Assembly: GCA_964593925.1 (NCBI GenBank)
Contig: CAZQKM010000013.1
Coordinates: 1-51,778 of the forward strand
Direction of reading: 5' to 3'
Origin: Oleidesulfovibrio sp964593925
Lineage (GTDB): Bacteria > Desulfobacterota > Desulfovibrionia > Desulfovibrionales > Desulfovibrionaceae
DNA length: 51,778 nt
Below the pieces are notes generated by a model that worked only from the letters and a program-made list of their open reading frames with translations, was not told the DNA's origin and ran no database searches. How positions within the stretch are numbered: position 1 is the first letter of the stretch; each line of letters begins with the position of its first letter. The position numbers and the translations under genes were made by a program. Positions 33,497 through 42,206 of the stretch are shown one piece after another.

Positions 33497-33580
33497 TTTT
33501 GCAACGGGTGTTTGATAGTATATTTCAATATATGCTAGGAAAGATATAGTCAAAAATGTTATGGGTCAAGCTGGCTGGGG

Positions 33581-34246
33581 TCAATCAATGCGGTCCTTTT
33601 CTTTTAAAAGCGGGCCGCGCACTCCAAGGCTTTGCAGCTTTTGCTTTAGGGCGGTGGCGTCTGCAGGGGTACCGCGCAGGATAACGTTGACTCTATGCCA
33701 CACGCCTTTGCCGGTGTTCACACTCTCTACAACTGTATGTAGCCCGGCGCCTTGCAAATGATTGGCAAATCGTTGCGCGGCAGAAGCATCCTGTAGGGCT
33801 GCCACCTGATAGAGATAGCGGTATCTGCTTGCAGTATTTTGGGGTGGTGTTGCCCCAGGAGGGTGTTTTTTTGCCGTCTGCTGTGGTGGCGGTGAGGGCT
33901 TTTTGGGAGGAGTGGACACCCTGGGAGGTGGAGAACTGTCTTTGGCACGTAATGCGCGGAGCAGAGCCAGATCTTCGGTTTTTATGACATCCTGCGTGTC
34001 GGACTTTGGGGGCTCGTCTGAAGAGAGAGGCTGCTTGCTAGTCTGTTTGCCGGGCATGATTTCGGCAAGGGCTGGGAGCCGTTCTTCGGGCATGAATCCG
34101 CGTCCGACCAAGAGACCGAACGTAAATATCCAGCCGAATCCGACCAACAACAATACGCACAAAAACAAAAATTTTCCGAAGGCCACCTCAAAGACAACAC
34201 GACGTTGTCCTGCGGCATTTTTTTCACTACGGATATTCAGGGTCAT
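33581..34246 (-). CDS. SPOR-domain protein
   Basis: This 221-aa bitopic protein has a basic cytoplasmic N-terminus, one membrane helix (about 25-48, FLFLCVLLLVGFGWIFTFGL), a long Pro/Lys-rich periplasmic linker and a C-terminal SPOR domain (about 145-215, YLYQVAALQDASAAQRFANHL). SPOR domains bind glycan strands stripped of stem peptides at division sites. Such genes commonly follow argS, as here (47 bp away). The start could also be three codons upstream. Confidence 0.85.
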   Translation of the reverse strand: MTLNIRSEKNAAGQRRVVFEVAFGKFLFLCVLLLVGFGWIFTFGLLVGRGFMPEERLPALAEIMPGKQTSKQPLSSDEPPKSDTQDVIKTEDLALLRALRAKDSSPPPRVSTPPKKPSPPPQQTAKKHPPGATPPQNTASRYRYLYQVAALQDASAAQRFANHLQGAGLHTVVESVNTGKGVWHRVNVILRGTPADATALKQKLQSLGVRGPLLKEKDRID

Positions 34247-34293
34247 AATACACACATGGTTGTTGGCAGATTGTACGAAAAGACGCTATACAG

Positions 34294-35949
34294 CTACATG
34301 GCTTCCGGTGCACTGACACCAAGCAGCCCTAGGCCGTTACGCAAGACTTGTGCCACTGCACGCAGTAAGGCAAGTCGAGCCACAAGGGTTTTTTGTTCCT
34401 CTGCATTCAACACCGGATGCGTAGCGTAAAAGCGATGTAGAGCCCCTGCAAGATCCTGCAAGTAGTAGCTGATGTAGTGCACACTCAGGGTGCTTGCAGC
34501 TGTTTCTAACGTATCTTCAAAGCGGTCGAGCAAGCGTAACAGGTCCAGCTCTCCTGGCAGGGTCAATGTAGCCAGTGTTGCTGCATTTGTCGTTTGATCC
34601 GGCACAATGCTGCGGTCTTTTGCCTTGCGTAATACGGAGCAGATACGCGCATGCGCATACTGCACATAGTACACCGGGTTATCCATGGTACGCTGCTTGA
34701 CAAGTTCAAGATCAAAATCCAGCGGACTGTCACTCTTACGAGACAAAAACATGAAGCGGGCCGCGTCTGCCCCCACTTCCTGGATGACATCAGCCAGCGT
34801 TTCAAACTCTCCGGCTCTGGTGGACATGGCTACCTGCTTGCCATCGCGCAGCAGGTTTACCAGTTGTACAAGAATAACCTCAAAGCTTTCTGCGGGCTTA
34901 TCCAACATCTGCACAGCGGCTCGCATGCGCGGCACATAGCCGTGATGGTCAGCTCCCCAGATATCTATGCATAAGTCAAAACCGCGATGATATTTGTTGT
35001 CATGGTAGGCGATATCCGAAGCAAAGTAGGTAAGATCGCCGCTGGATTTACGCATCACCCGATCCCTGTCATCACCAAAGTCAGTGGTACGGAGCCATAA
35101 TGCGTCATCTTCTTCATATGCGAGGCCGGCTTTGCGCAAACGTTCAAATGTTTGGCCCACAGCGCCGGAATCTACAAGCGATTTTTCTGAAAACCAGACC
35201 TGATGTTCCACGGAAAACTGTGCAAGATCTTCTTTGATGCCGGCCATGATTGCCTCTACAGCATGTTGCTTGCAAAGCTCTGTGGCTTCTTCTTCAGGTT
35301 TTTCCAGCAGGTTTGGGGTACAGGTCAGCACTGTGTGGGCGATATCTTTGATGTAATCACCACGATAATATTCTTGAGGCTCTGCAACATCTTGGTTGTG
35401 TATCTGCCTGGCCCGGTACAGCACCGAAGCACCTAGAAGCAGCATTTGACGGCCTGCATCGTTGATATAGTACTCCGTGGTGACACCATATCCGGTAAAC
35501 CGCAGTAGCCGTGCCAGGCTGTCACCCAGCGCGGCACCCCGACCATGGCCGATATGAAGAGGGCCAGTGGGATTGGCGGAGACATATTCCACTTGAACTT
35601 TACGCCCGTTACCTGTTGTCAGGCGTCCAAAGGAGTCACCGGCGTGCTCTACCTGTGTCACAGTGGTATGCCAAAATGTGGGGGCATACGTTACATTGAT
35701 GAAACCTGGTCCGGCAATGTCCACATTGGCGATTTCAGTATAGTTTTGTGTCAACCGTTCGGCAATGCGGGCAGCCAGATCACGCGGCGCCATGCCGGTA
35801 GGCTTGGCCAATACCAATGCGATGTTCGCGGCAAGATCTCCAAATTTTTTGTCTTTTGGAGGCTCAATGACAATTTTTTCAGGCCATGGAAATCCAAGGT
35901 CGGCAGTAATGGCCTGTAGTGTCGTATGTAAGTGGTGTTTTGCGCGCAT
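34294..35949 (-). CDS. argS: arginyl-tRNA synthetase
   Basis: This 551-aa class I synthetase charges tRNA-Arg. The N-terminal additional domain (about 1-110) precedes the HIGH motif in ANPTGPLHIGHGRG. The KMSKS position reads QVAMSTRAGE, a lysine-poor form that is normal for many ArgRS. The C-terminal DALR anticodon-binding domain ends in GLGLLGVSAPEAM. The gene is 112 bp downstream of fabD and probably heads the transcript that continues to the SPOR gene. Confidence 0.95.
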   Translation of the reverse strand: MRAKHHLHTTLQAITADLGFPWPEKIVIEPPKDKKFGDLAANIALVLAKPTGMAPRDLAARIAERLTQNYTEIANVDIAGPGFINVTYAPTFWHTTVTQVEHAGDSFGRLTTGNGRKVQVEYVSANPTGPLHIGHGRGAALGDSLARLLRFTGYGVTTEYYINDAGRQMLLLGASVLYRARQIHNQDVAEPQEYYRGDYIKDIAHTVLTCTPNLLEKPEEEATELCKQHAVEAIMAGIKEDLAQFSVEHQVWFSEKSLVDSGAVGQTFERLRKAGLAYEEDDALWLRTTDFGDDRDRVMRKSSGDLTYFASDIAYHDNKYHRGFDLCIDIWGADHHGYVPRMRAAVQMLDKPAESFEVILVQLVNLLRDGKQVAMSTRAGEFETLADVIQEVGADAARFMFLSRKSDSPLDFDLELVKQRTMDNPVYYVQYAHARICSVLRKAKDRSIVPDQTTNAATLATLTLPGELDLLRLLDRFEDTLETAASTLSVHYISYYLQDLAGALHRFYATHPVLNAEEQKTLVARLALLRAVAQVLRNGLGLLGVSAPEAM

Positions 35950-36061
35950 TATTTCACCATGTTTTGTATGCTGTATTTGAGTCGCTAGCTATTGTAGCGG
36001 AGCGTATCCATATCTTTATTTCAATACTGCTGAAAAGGAAAGAGTCCTTCCGGGCATGGAT

Positions 36062-37009
36062 CTATATTTCTTGTACGTCTTCACCAGTTGACAAGGTACG
36101 GGTGGACCATGCGTCGTTTTGTGCCCCTGCATGCAGCAGGATGGGGGCAAGCATTTTACCAAGCACATTTTTGGGCCCCAGCTCAATCCACTGGCGTACA
36201 CCGGCGTTCCACTGGTTGGTAATGGTTTCAATCCAGCGGACAGAGCTGGCCATTTGGTCAAGCAGGGCGTTGCGCAGACTTTCAGCATCAGATGCGGCTT
36301 GCCCTGAAACATTGCAATATACAGGAAAACGCGGTGTATTCCAATGACATTTTTTAATGACAGAGGCCAGTTCAGTTGCTGCTTCTTGCATCATGGGGCT
36401 GTGGAATGCACCTGTGACTGCCAAGGAGATAGCGCGTCCCTTGTGAGTTTTTACACGGGATGTGGCATCGGCAACAGCCGTTTGGGTACCGCTGAGCACA
36501 AATTGCTCTGGGGTATTGTAATTGGCAACAAGAAGCAGTTCTCCGGTAGCATCGGCACTTTGGCGGGCAATGTCTTCAACGGATGCCAACGGCAGCTTGA
36601 GAATTGCTGCCATGGCCCCATTGCCTTGGGGATCAGCTTCTGCCATGAGCCTTCCGCGCAGGACGACCAGCTCGATAATATCCGCTACAGGTAAAGCCTC
36701 TGAAGCGGCAATGGCAGCATATTCACCAAGGCTGTGGCCCGCTGCGGCCATGGGAGTCATTGTTCCTGCACATTGCATCCAAAGGGCGATATTGACTACC
36801 GTCAGCGCAGGTTGCAAATTACGGGTATCGGCCATAGCAGCAGCATCGCCGTCCCAGTAAATTTCTCGCAGGGGGAGACCGCTGACTGCTTCTGCTTTTT
36901 TCCACAAAGTCATGACATCACGCTGTGCTTCGGCTAGGTCGCGTCCCATGCCCAGCTGTTGTGCGCCTTGTCCGGGAAAAAGAACTGCTGTGTGGGTATG
37001 GGGTGTCAT
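36062..37009 (-). CDS. fabD: malonyl-CoA:ACP transacylase FabD
   Basis: This 315-aa enzyme moves malonyl from CoA to acyl carrier protein to feed fatty-acid synthesis. FPGQGAQ is near the N-terminus, the nucleophile Ser in GHSLGEYAA, the Arg in VVLRGRLMAEA and the catalytic His in TGAFHSPMM. The start MTPHTHTAVLF follows AGGAG by 11 nt; 96 upstream codons of open frame have no similarity and overlap the rsmG promoter region. It is a lone fab gene here. Confidence 0.95.
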   Translation of the reverse strand: MTPHTHTAVLFPGQGAQQLGMGRDLAEAQRDVMTLWKKAEAVSGLPLREIYWDGDAAAMADTRNLQPALTVVNIALWMQCAGTMTPMAAAGHSLGEYAAIAASEALPVADIIELVVLRGRLMAEADPQGNGAMAAILKLPLASVEDIARQSADATGELLLVANYNTPEQFVLSGTQTAVADATSRVKTHKGRAISLAVTGAFHSPMMQEAATELASVIKKCHWNTPRFPVYCNVSGQAASDAESLRNALLDQMASSVRWIETITNQWNAGVRQWIELGPKNVLGKMLAPILLHAGAQNDAWSTRTLSTGEDVQEI

Positions 37010-37205
37010 AGTTTTGTCAACTCCTGTAATATGTCGCTGTACGTGCACGCTCGGCAGGTATGTGATGCACTTAAAAAAAATAGCATCTCGTGTACGGTGC
37101 ATAGTGCAAGCCGGACCAACTTGCAAGTGGGGACTTGCCTGATCATGGGGCTGGGCGTATGTGAACCCCTGGTATCCTGATGGGACATTTGTTATGAGGT
37201 GGCGT

Positions 37206-37910
37206 ATGGCAGAAAAATCAGACCAGGTAGTCCAGGAGCAGATTGCCGAACTATGTGCAGAGCTGGGGTTTGTGCTGGATGCTGAACCGCTACGTGACAT
37301 TACCGGCTATGTGAATATGCTGCAAAAGTGGAATGCAGTGATGAATCTTGTGGGGCCACGAGACTGGCAGACCATGGTTCGTACTTTAATTGTGGACAGT
37401 TTGCACTTGGGACGCTTTATCCCAACCCTTGACCTTAAGGCAGCACCAGACAGACAGCATATGCAGACCTGGGATCTGGGGGCCGGGGCCGGAATACCTG
37501 GAATGGTCTTGCGCATGGTCTGGCAGCAGGGGGGGTACCATATGGTAGATACGCGAGAAAAGCGTGTTATGTTCATGCGGACAGTTCTGGCGAGTTACCC
37601 TTTGCCTGATACACATGTGCACAGGGCACGGGCAGAGGATTTCATGGCGCAGAAAGGTCAGGCTGACCTGCTGCTCAGTAGGGCATTTATGCCATGGCAG
37701 GGGGTGTTGTCGTTCGTGGAGGGCAAAGTGCATCCGTGCGGTCATGTACTTGTGTTGGCCAACGCACCGGCTCCAAATCATGATGGAGCTGACGGACTCC
37801 AAAGCAGTGCTTTACCGCGCCCGTGGTATCTGCGTTGGCAGTATAGTTACGAAGCAGCGGGTGCGCTTCGTTATTTTTGGGTACTGTCCACCAATAGTGC
37901 CCCCAATTGA
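37206..37910 (+). CDS. rsmG: 16S rRNA m7G527 methyltransferase RsmG
   Basis: This 234-aa SAM-dependent enzyme methylates G527 of 16S rRNA, where loss gives low-level streptomycin resistance in several bacteria. NMLQKWNAVMNLVGPRD and the SAM loop WDLGAGAGIPGMVLRM are diagnostic, with LLSRAFMPW downstream. The ATG 37206 is preceded by GAGGTGGC. Its last 40 bp overlap the end of the convergent small gene. Divergent from fabD by 196 bp. Confidence 0.92.
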   Translation: MAEKSDQVVQEQIAELCAELGFVLDAEPLRDITGYVNMLQKWNAVMNLVGPRDWQTMVRTLIVDSLHLGRFIPTLDLKAAPDRQHMQTWDLGAGAGIPGMVLRMVWQQGGYHMVDTREKRVMFMRTVLASYPLPDTHVHRARAEDFMAQKGQADLLLSRAFMPWQGVLSFVEGKVHPCGHVLVLANAPAPNHDGADGLQSSALPRPWYLRWQYSYEAAGALRYFWVLSTNSAPN

Positions 37911-38089
37911 GAATTTTTGAATATCAACGTTGTTGCTGTCTTATCCGCCAGTTCGGCCACGTCCATGATACGTTCAAGAAACTCTAGTATTTCGTGGCGG
38001 CGTTCCTCTGGGGACCAAGTGAAATCTTCAGCCAGTTGGCCCGAAGCAATGTACGTTTCCAGCTGTTCAAGATAGTTGAAGTCAAGCAT
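37871..38089 (-). CDS. small protein of unknown function, 72 aa
   Basis: This acidic helical protein begins MLDFNYLEQLETYIAS and has an AAGGA ribosome-binding site 6 nt before the ATG. I see no known motif. It follows rlmH by 76 bp on the same strand and could be co-transcribed. Its 3' end overlaps the end of rsmG, on the opposite strand, by 40 bp. The ribosome-binding site and the protein-like composition support it, but homology is untested. Confidence 0.6.
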   Translation of the reverse strand: MLDFNYLEQLETYIASGQLAEDFTWSPEERRHEILEFLERIMDVAELADKTATTLIFKNSQLGALLVDSTQK

Positions 38090-38165
38090 GTTTAATCCTT
38101 GAATTATGATGTTGAGGGCACGGACTCTTGGCAAGGGTTTTCAAGAGGTGCAGAAAGGGGCTTTG

Positions 38166-38633
38166 TCAGTGGTGGTAGGGGATGCCTTTTTGTATGGCAT
38201 CGGCACGGTAGAGCTGCTCGCATAAAATAACACGCGCCATTTCGTGGGGAAAGGTCATTGCAGACAGGGCAATGGTGTGTCGTGCTTTGGCCCGCACAGC
38301 GTCGGAAAGTCCATATGCTCCACCGACAATAAAGCATGGCCTGTGGTGGGCATCTTTCCATATGGCTGCCAGAAAGGCTGAAAATTTTTGTGAATCCATC
38401 TGCAAGCCTTGCTCGTCCATGCAGATAGGCATGTCATGTGTGGTGAGTGCAGCCAGGATTCGTTGGCCCTCTTGTGCTGTGCGTTCTGCTACGGGCAAGG
38501 AGGCGTTGCCATCTTTAATGATGGTATTTTCCATTTTAAAGCCTCTGTCCAGGCGGGCAAGGTAGTGGGTTGCCGCGGACTTCCAATGGGTAGCTTTGAG
38601 TTTGCCCACTGCAATAATGCGCATGGCTTTCAT
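38166..38633 (-). CDS. rlmH: 23S rRNA pseudouridine-1915 N3-methyltransferase RlmH
   Basis: This 155-aa SPOUT methyltransferase methylates pseudouridine 1915 in helix 69 of 23S rRNA. It has exactly the usual length, with MRIIAVGKLKATHW, CMDEQGLQMDS, IVGGAYGLSDAVRAKA and the C-terminal knot and signature MARVILCEQLYRADAIQKGIPYHH in parts. ATG 38633 is preceded by GGAG at 7-nt spacing. Confidence 0.96.
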   Translation of the reverse strand: MKAMRIIAVGKLKATHWKSAATHYLARLDRGFKMENTIIKDGNASLPVAERTAQEGQRILAALTTHDMPICMDEQGLQMDSQKFSAFLAAIWKDAHHRPCFIVGGAYGLSDAVRAKARHTIALSAMTFPHEMARVILCEQLYRADAIQKGIPYHH

Positions 38634-38804
38634 GTTTCGGCTCCAATATATCAGCAATGTGTGTAAGGTACCAAATATATGGACGGATTGTATATTGCAA
38701 GGCAGAAAGGTTCAACCACGCTTTGGTTCAGTCTGAGGTCCGGATTGTTTGAGGCGGAGTATCCATAAAATGCTAGCCGTGTAGGCAAGTAAGGGCTGTA
38801 TGCT

Positions 38805-39428
38805 ATGCAGAAATGTGTTTTTTTGACTGACGTGATGGAAGCGGTGATTCGTCTACGTGACGGCTGCATACTTGTATACCCTACGGAGACATTTTTTGCA
38901 GTGGGCTGCCTTGCAACAGATGTCCGGGCTATTGCTGCCGTGTACGATGCCAAGCGGCGCGGTGCCGACAAGCCACTACCGGTTGTCATTGGGCAAAAGG
39001 AACAGCTTGGGCTATTGACGGCTGAGAAGTCGCCTTTGCTTTCATTGCTTGCTGCACGGTTTTGGCCGGGGCCCTTATCCATTTTGGTGCCGGCGAGTGA
39101 AAGCATGCCTGCCATACTCACCAGAGAAAGCAACAGGATAGCTGTACGTCTTACTTCCCATCCTGTTGCTGCGGCATTGTGTCGTGCTTGCGGGCCGCTG
39201 GTGTCCACCAGTGCCAACCTGACTGGCAGGGAGCCGATCATGGCAGCAGAGGATGTGGATACAGCATTGCTGGAGCATGTGGCAGGGGTGCTTGCATTAC
39301 CTCCGAAGCCTGCTGGTGGACGTCCGTCAACTCTTGTGGAGATGGTCGGCCAGCATCATGTGCGTATCGTACGGCCTGGGGCTGTCAGCAGACAACAGTT
39401 GCTTAAAGCGGGCATACAGGTGGTGTAG
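38805..39428 (+). CDS. L-threonylcarbamoyladenylate synthase (TsaC/Sua5 family)
   Basis: This 207-aa YrdC-domain protein makes threonylcarbamoyl-AMP for the t6A37 modification of ANN-decoding tRNAs. Family features are YPTETFFAVGCLA, the Lys-Arg element YDAKRRGADKPLPVVI, FWPGPLSILV, the Ser-Asn motif LVSTSANLTG and the C-terminal RPGAVS. It lacks the extra Sua5 domain, so it is TsaC-like. It converges on the metal-transporter operon 35 bp away. Confidence 0.92.
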   Translation: MQKCVFLTDVMEAVIRLRDGCILVYPTETFFAVGCLATDVRAIAAVYDAKRRGADKPLPVVIGQKEQLGLLTAEKSPLLSLLAARFWPGPLSILVPASESMPAILTRESNRIAVRLTSHPVAAALCRACGPLVSTSANLTGREPIMAAEDVDTALLEHVAGVLALPPKPAGGRPSTLVEMVGQHHVRIVRPGAVSRQQLLKAGIQVV

Positions 39429-39463
39429 CTCAGGAGTTGCGCAGGCAAGCCTGATAAGACCGA

Positions 39464-40288
39464 TCAGATTTTGCGAGAGCGAAAGTGTTGCCTGAGACGT
39501 GTACCTGTTGCCAGTACTGCCATGGAGCAGACGCCGGTGGCAATGATGCTTGCACCTGAAGTAAGGTTGAACATATAGGACAGCCACAACCCGCCTGTAC
39601 AGAAAAATACGCTCCATCCTATGGCTGCCAACATCATACCCCGCAGAGAAGAGGTAACATGCCTGGCGGCAAACGTGGGCAGAGTCAGCAGAGCCATGAC
39701 CAGGATCAGCCCGGTGATGCGGATGAGAATGACCACAGTAACGGCAGCCAGCGCAATAAGCACAAGGTATAGTGCATGAGCGGGTACGCCGCGTGATTCG
39801 GCATATTCTGTATCAAAGGACGTTACGAGCAGGGCGTGATAAAAAAGGCCCACAGTACAGATGATGACTATATTTAATAACGCCATGAGCCATAAATCTT
39901 CTGTGGACACAGCCATGATGCTGCCGAACAGGTAGCTCATGAGGTCGACATTATAGCCTGGGGTCAAATCCAGCAGGATAATGCCCGCTGCCATGCCCGT
40001 TGCCCATAATACGCCTATGGCTGCGTCGGCTCGATCCTGGTGTTGGCGTGAAATATGCCCCATGACGACAGAAGCCCCTACGGAAAAACCCAGTGCGCAT
40101 GGCAGAACGGGCAATCCGAAATAAAAAGCCAATCCCACACCGCCATATGTGGCATGGGCAACGCCACCAGCCAAAAAAACCAGCCTGTTGACCACAATTA
40201 GTGTGCCCATGATGCCGCAGGCAATACTGGCCAGCAAGGCTGCGATCAGAGCATGTTGCATAAATTCGTATGTAAGCGCTTCAATCAT
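39464..40288 (-). CDS. znuB: zinc/manganese ABC transporter permease
   Basis: This 274-aa integral membrane protein of the ABC-3 (ZnuB/MntB) family has about eight helices. Signatures are GTLIVVNRLVFLAGGVAHATYGGVGLA in pieces, TPGYNVDLMSYLFGSIMAV and LLTLPTFAARHVTSSLRGM. Its ATGA start overlaps the stop of the ATPase gene by 4 bp. Zinc is the likelier metal given the ATPase and binding protein, but manganese cannot be ruled out. Confidence 0.88.
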   Translation of the reverse strand: MIEALTYEFMQHALIAALLASIACGIMGTLIVVNRLVFLAGGVAHATYGGVGLAFYFGLPVLPCALGFSVGASVVMGHISRQHQDRADAAIGVLWATGMAAGIILLDLTPGYNVDLMSYLFGSIMAVSTEDLWLMALLNIVIICTVGLFYHALLVTSFDTEYAESRGVPAHALYLVLIALAAVTVVILIRITGLILVMALLTLPTFAARHVTSSLRGMMLAAIGWSVFFCTGGLWLSYMFNLTSGASIIATGVCSMAVLATGTRLRQHFRSRKI

Positions 40289-41097
40289 GCATCGTTCTCC
40301 GGACTATCGGGAAAAATATTGGCAACAGAGTGGATAAATGCGTCCATGGGGCATGTTTTGTCGTGGGTGCCATAGAGCATGGTAAGCATGTCGCGGGTCA
40401 GAGTTGGCTGGGGATTATAGCATAATGTTTTATTGACCATAGCTACACTGGTGAACACAGGACCCGCTATGGAAATGTCGTGGCTGACAACCACAATGGT
40501 CATATTTGGGCGTAGGGTTGCCAGAAATTCATAGAAGCAGAACTTTCCTTGAGGATCAATATTTGATGTAGGTTCATCAAGTAAAATCAGGCGGGGGCCA
40601 GCTACCAGTGCTCGTGCGGCCAACACCCGCTGTTGCTGCCCGCCTGAAAGTTTTGCCATGTGCGTATGGGCTAGCGACTCAAGCCCTACATTTTCAAGGC
40701 AATGCATGGCCTGTTCGCGTTGGGCAGAGGTGTGCCGCCACCGGCCAAGCAAACCCTTGCCCTGGTAGTTGGCAAATCCCATGAGTGTGACATCAAGCGC
40801 TGTTGCCGGAAAAGAAGGTTGTACCCTTGTATGCTGAGGTACGTAGCCTATCTCTTGGCGCATACTTGTAGGTGCGGATCCAAACAGTTTTACTGTGCCG
40901 TGGGTGGGTGCGAGAAGCCCCAGCAACAATTTGAGCAGGGTAGTTTTTCCTCCGCCGTTGGGGCCGAGTATGGCCAGGTATTCTCCTGATTGTACGGTAA
41001 AGGAAATATTTTTCAGCACTGGCCTTTCGTGTACAGCGGCACGATGCGGTACAGGGTAGCTGTAGCTGAGCTCATTAACGGATATAGCTGGGAGCAT
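40285..41097 (-). CDS. znuC: zinc/manganese ABC transporter ATPase
   Basis: This 270-aa ATPase shows Walker A in LGPNGGGKTTLLKLLLG, the Q-loop in YVPQHTRV, the signature LSGGQQQRVLAARAL and Walker B in RLILLDEPTSNIDP, with VVSHDIS after it. It starts 3 bp past the binding-protein gene and overlaps the permease, giving a compact operon in the order binding protein, ATPase, permease. Confidence 0.9.
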   Translation of the reverse strand: MLPAISVNELSYSYPVPHRAAVHERPVLKNISFTVQSGEYLAILGPNGGGKTTLLKLLLGLLAPTHGTVKLFGSAPTSMRQEIGYVPQHTRVQPSFPATALDVTLMGFANYQGKGLLGRWRHTSAQREQAMHCLENVGLESLAHTHMAKLSGGQQQRVLAARALVAGPRLILLDEPTSNIDPQGKFCFYEFLATLRPNMTIVVVSHDISIAGPVFTSVAMVNKTLCYNPQPTLTRDMLTMLYGTHDKTCPMDAFIHSVANIFPDSPENDA

Positions 41098-41100
41098 TAC

Positions 41101-42024
41101 TTATAGCCCCTGTGACGCGACAAAGGCGTCTGCAACACGTCTGAGATTGGCAGCCCAGTCCCAAGCCAGCGGATCAACGCTGACCACGGAGCCGTTGATG
41201 GAACGAGCAATGACCCGGGCTGTTTTCTGTGAAAATTGCGGTGCGGCAAACACTACGGATATGGCGTGTTCCCGGGCGGCATTGAGCAGTATTTGCATGG
41301 TACGCGGACCAGGTTCCTTGCCGTCTACCTCAATGGGGACTTGTTGCAACCCATAGGCATGTGCAAAGTATCCCCACGAAGGGTGAAAGACCATAAAGGC
41401 ACGTTTATCATGAGGCAGGGCAGCAAATAATGCATGCAGATCTGTATCTAGCTTCTTGATTTCGTCAATGAATTTCACAAGGTTACGCTCGTAAAGTGCC
41501 TTGTGTTCAGGGGCAGCCCTGCCAAGCGCATTGGCAGTGGTTCGGGCCATGACAAGCATGTGTGCGGGAGCGAGCCAGATATGCGGATCAAGCCCATTTA
41601 AAGGGGCATGTTCTACAGTATGGTTTGCGATATCGTCTGAGGTATCCTCCATGTTGTGCGCGGAGATGGGCAGCTTGTCTATGCCTTGATCCATGGCAAC
41701 AAGTATGAGGTTTGCATTGGCCGAGGCAATACGGTCAAGCCAGGCCGCCTCAAAGGGTACTCCTATGGAAAAATAGAGTACAGCCCGGGAAAGCTCGGCC
41801 AGCTGTGTCGGGCGCGGTTCGTAGGTGGCAGGGCTTGCGCCGGGCATGACCATCACCGTAGCTGATACAGTGTGCCCTGCTATTTTTTCTACCATATACT
41901 GCTGTGGCAGGATGCTTACGACCACCGGCAAAGGCGTTTGAGCAGACACTGGTGTCGCCAAGGGGGGAATACCGCTGCTCAAAAGGACAAAGGCCAACAA
42001 AAGGTACAATGAAAAACGCTGCAT
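41101..42024 (-). CDS. znuA: metal ABC transporter substrate-binding protein (ZnuA-like)
   Basis: This 307-aa cluster A-I binding protein captures a divalent metal in the periplasm. A signal peptide (about 1-28, ending TPVSA) precedes VVVSILPQQYMVEKIAG. Metal-ligand positions include LDPHIWLAP (His), VFHPSWGYFAHAYGL (His) and VDPLAW (Asp). The usual first ligand, the His of a PHTYEP-type motif, is Ala here (SPATYEPRP), and no His-rich loop is present. GGGAG precedes the ATG; the open frame upstream is spurious. Zinc is the default assignment. Confidence 0.88.
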   Translation of the reverse strand: MQRFSLYLLLAFVLLSSGIPPLATPVSAQTPLPVVVSILPQQYMVEKIAGHTVSATVMVMPGASPATYEPRPTQLAELSRAVLYFSIGVPFEAAWLDRIASANANLILVAMDQGIDKLPISAHNMEDTSDDIANHTVEHAPLNGLDPHIWLAPAHMLVMARTTANALGRAAPEHKALYERNLVKFIDEIKKLDTDLHALFAALPHDKRAFMVFHPSWGYFAHAYGLQQVPIEVDGKEPGPRTMQILLNAAREHAISVVFAAPQFSQKTARVIARSINGSVVSVDPLAWDWAANLRRVADAFVASQGL

Positions 42025-42041
42025 GTTTGCTCCCAGATTCA

Positions 42042-42096
42042 GGTTATGCCGGTTGCAGGATAAACCATAGTATGTCTCCAGCTTTTTTGCTGTCAA
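42042..42096 (-). promoter_or_regulatory. promoter and possible operator of the metal-transport operon
   Basis: On the minus strand a perfect TTGACA (42091-42096) and TACTAT (42067-42072) are 18 bp apart, with a predicted start near 42060. An imperfect palindrome, GGTTAT ... ATAAACC (42042-42066), covers the start site and fits a repressor such as a Fur/Zur-family protein. The assignment to Zur is inference; no regulator gene is in the window. Confidence 0.5.
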
Positions 42097-42206
42097 CGAT
42101 TTGTAACGCAAAGTTGCCGGGTGGATGTGGCCTCTTGGCTTGGCAGGTGAAATACAGTATGACCGCCATGCAGTCGCCATATCTTTTTGGATGAAGGAAG
42201 CGATTC

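Noticed and set aside
34820..34870. Missing KMSKS motif in ArgRS as a sign of inactivation
   Set aside because: Many bacterial arginyl-tRNA synthetases naturally lack a canonical KMSKS lysine; all other motifs are intact.
37010..37300. Upstream extension of fabD by 96 codons
   Set aside because: The added residues have no FabD similarity and overlap the divergent rsmG start; the AGGAG-led ATG at 37009 gives the normal length.
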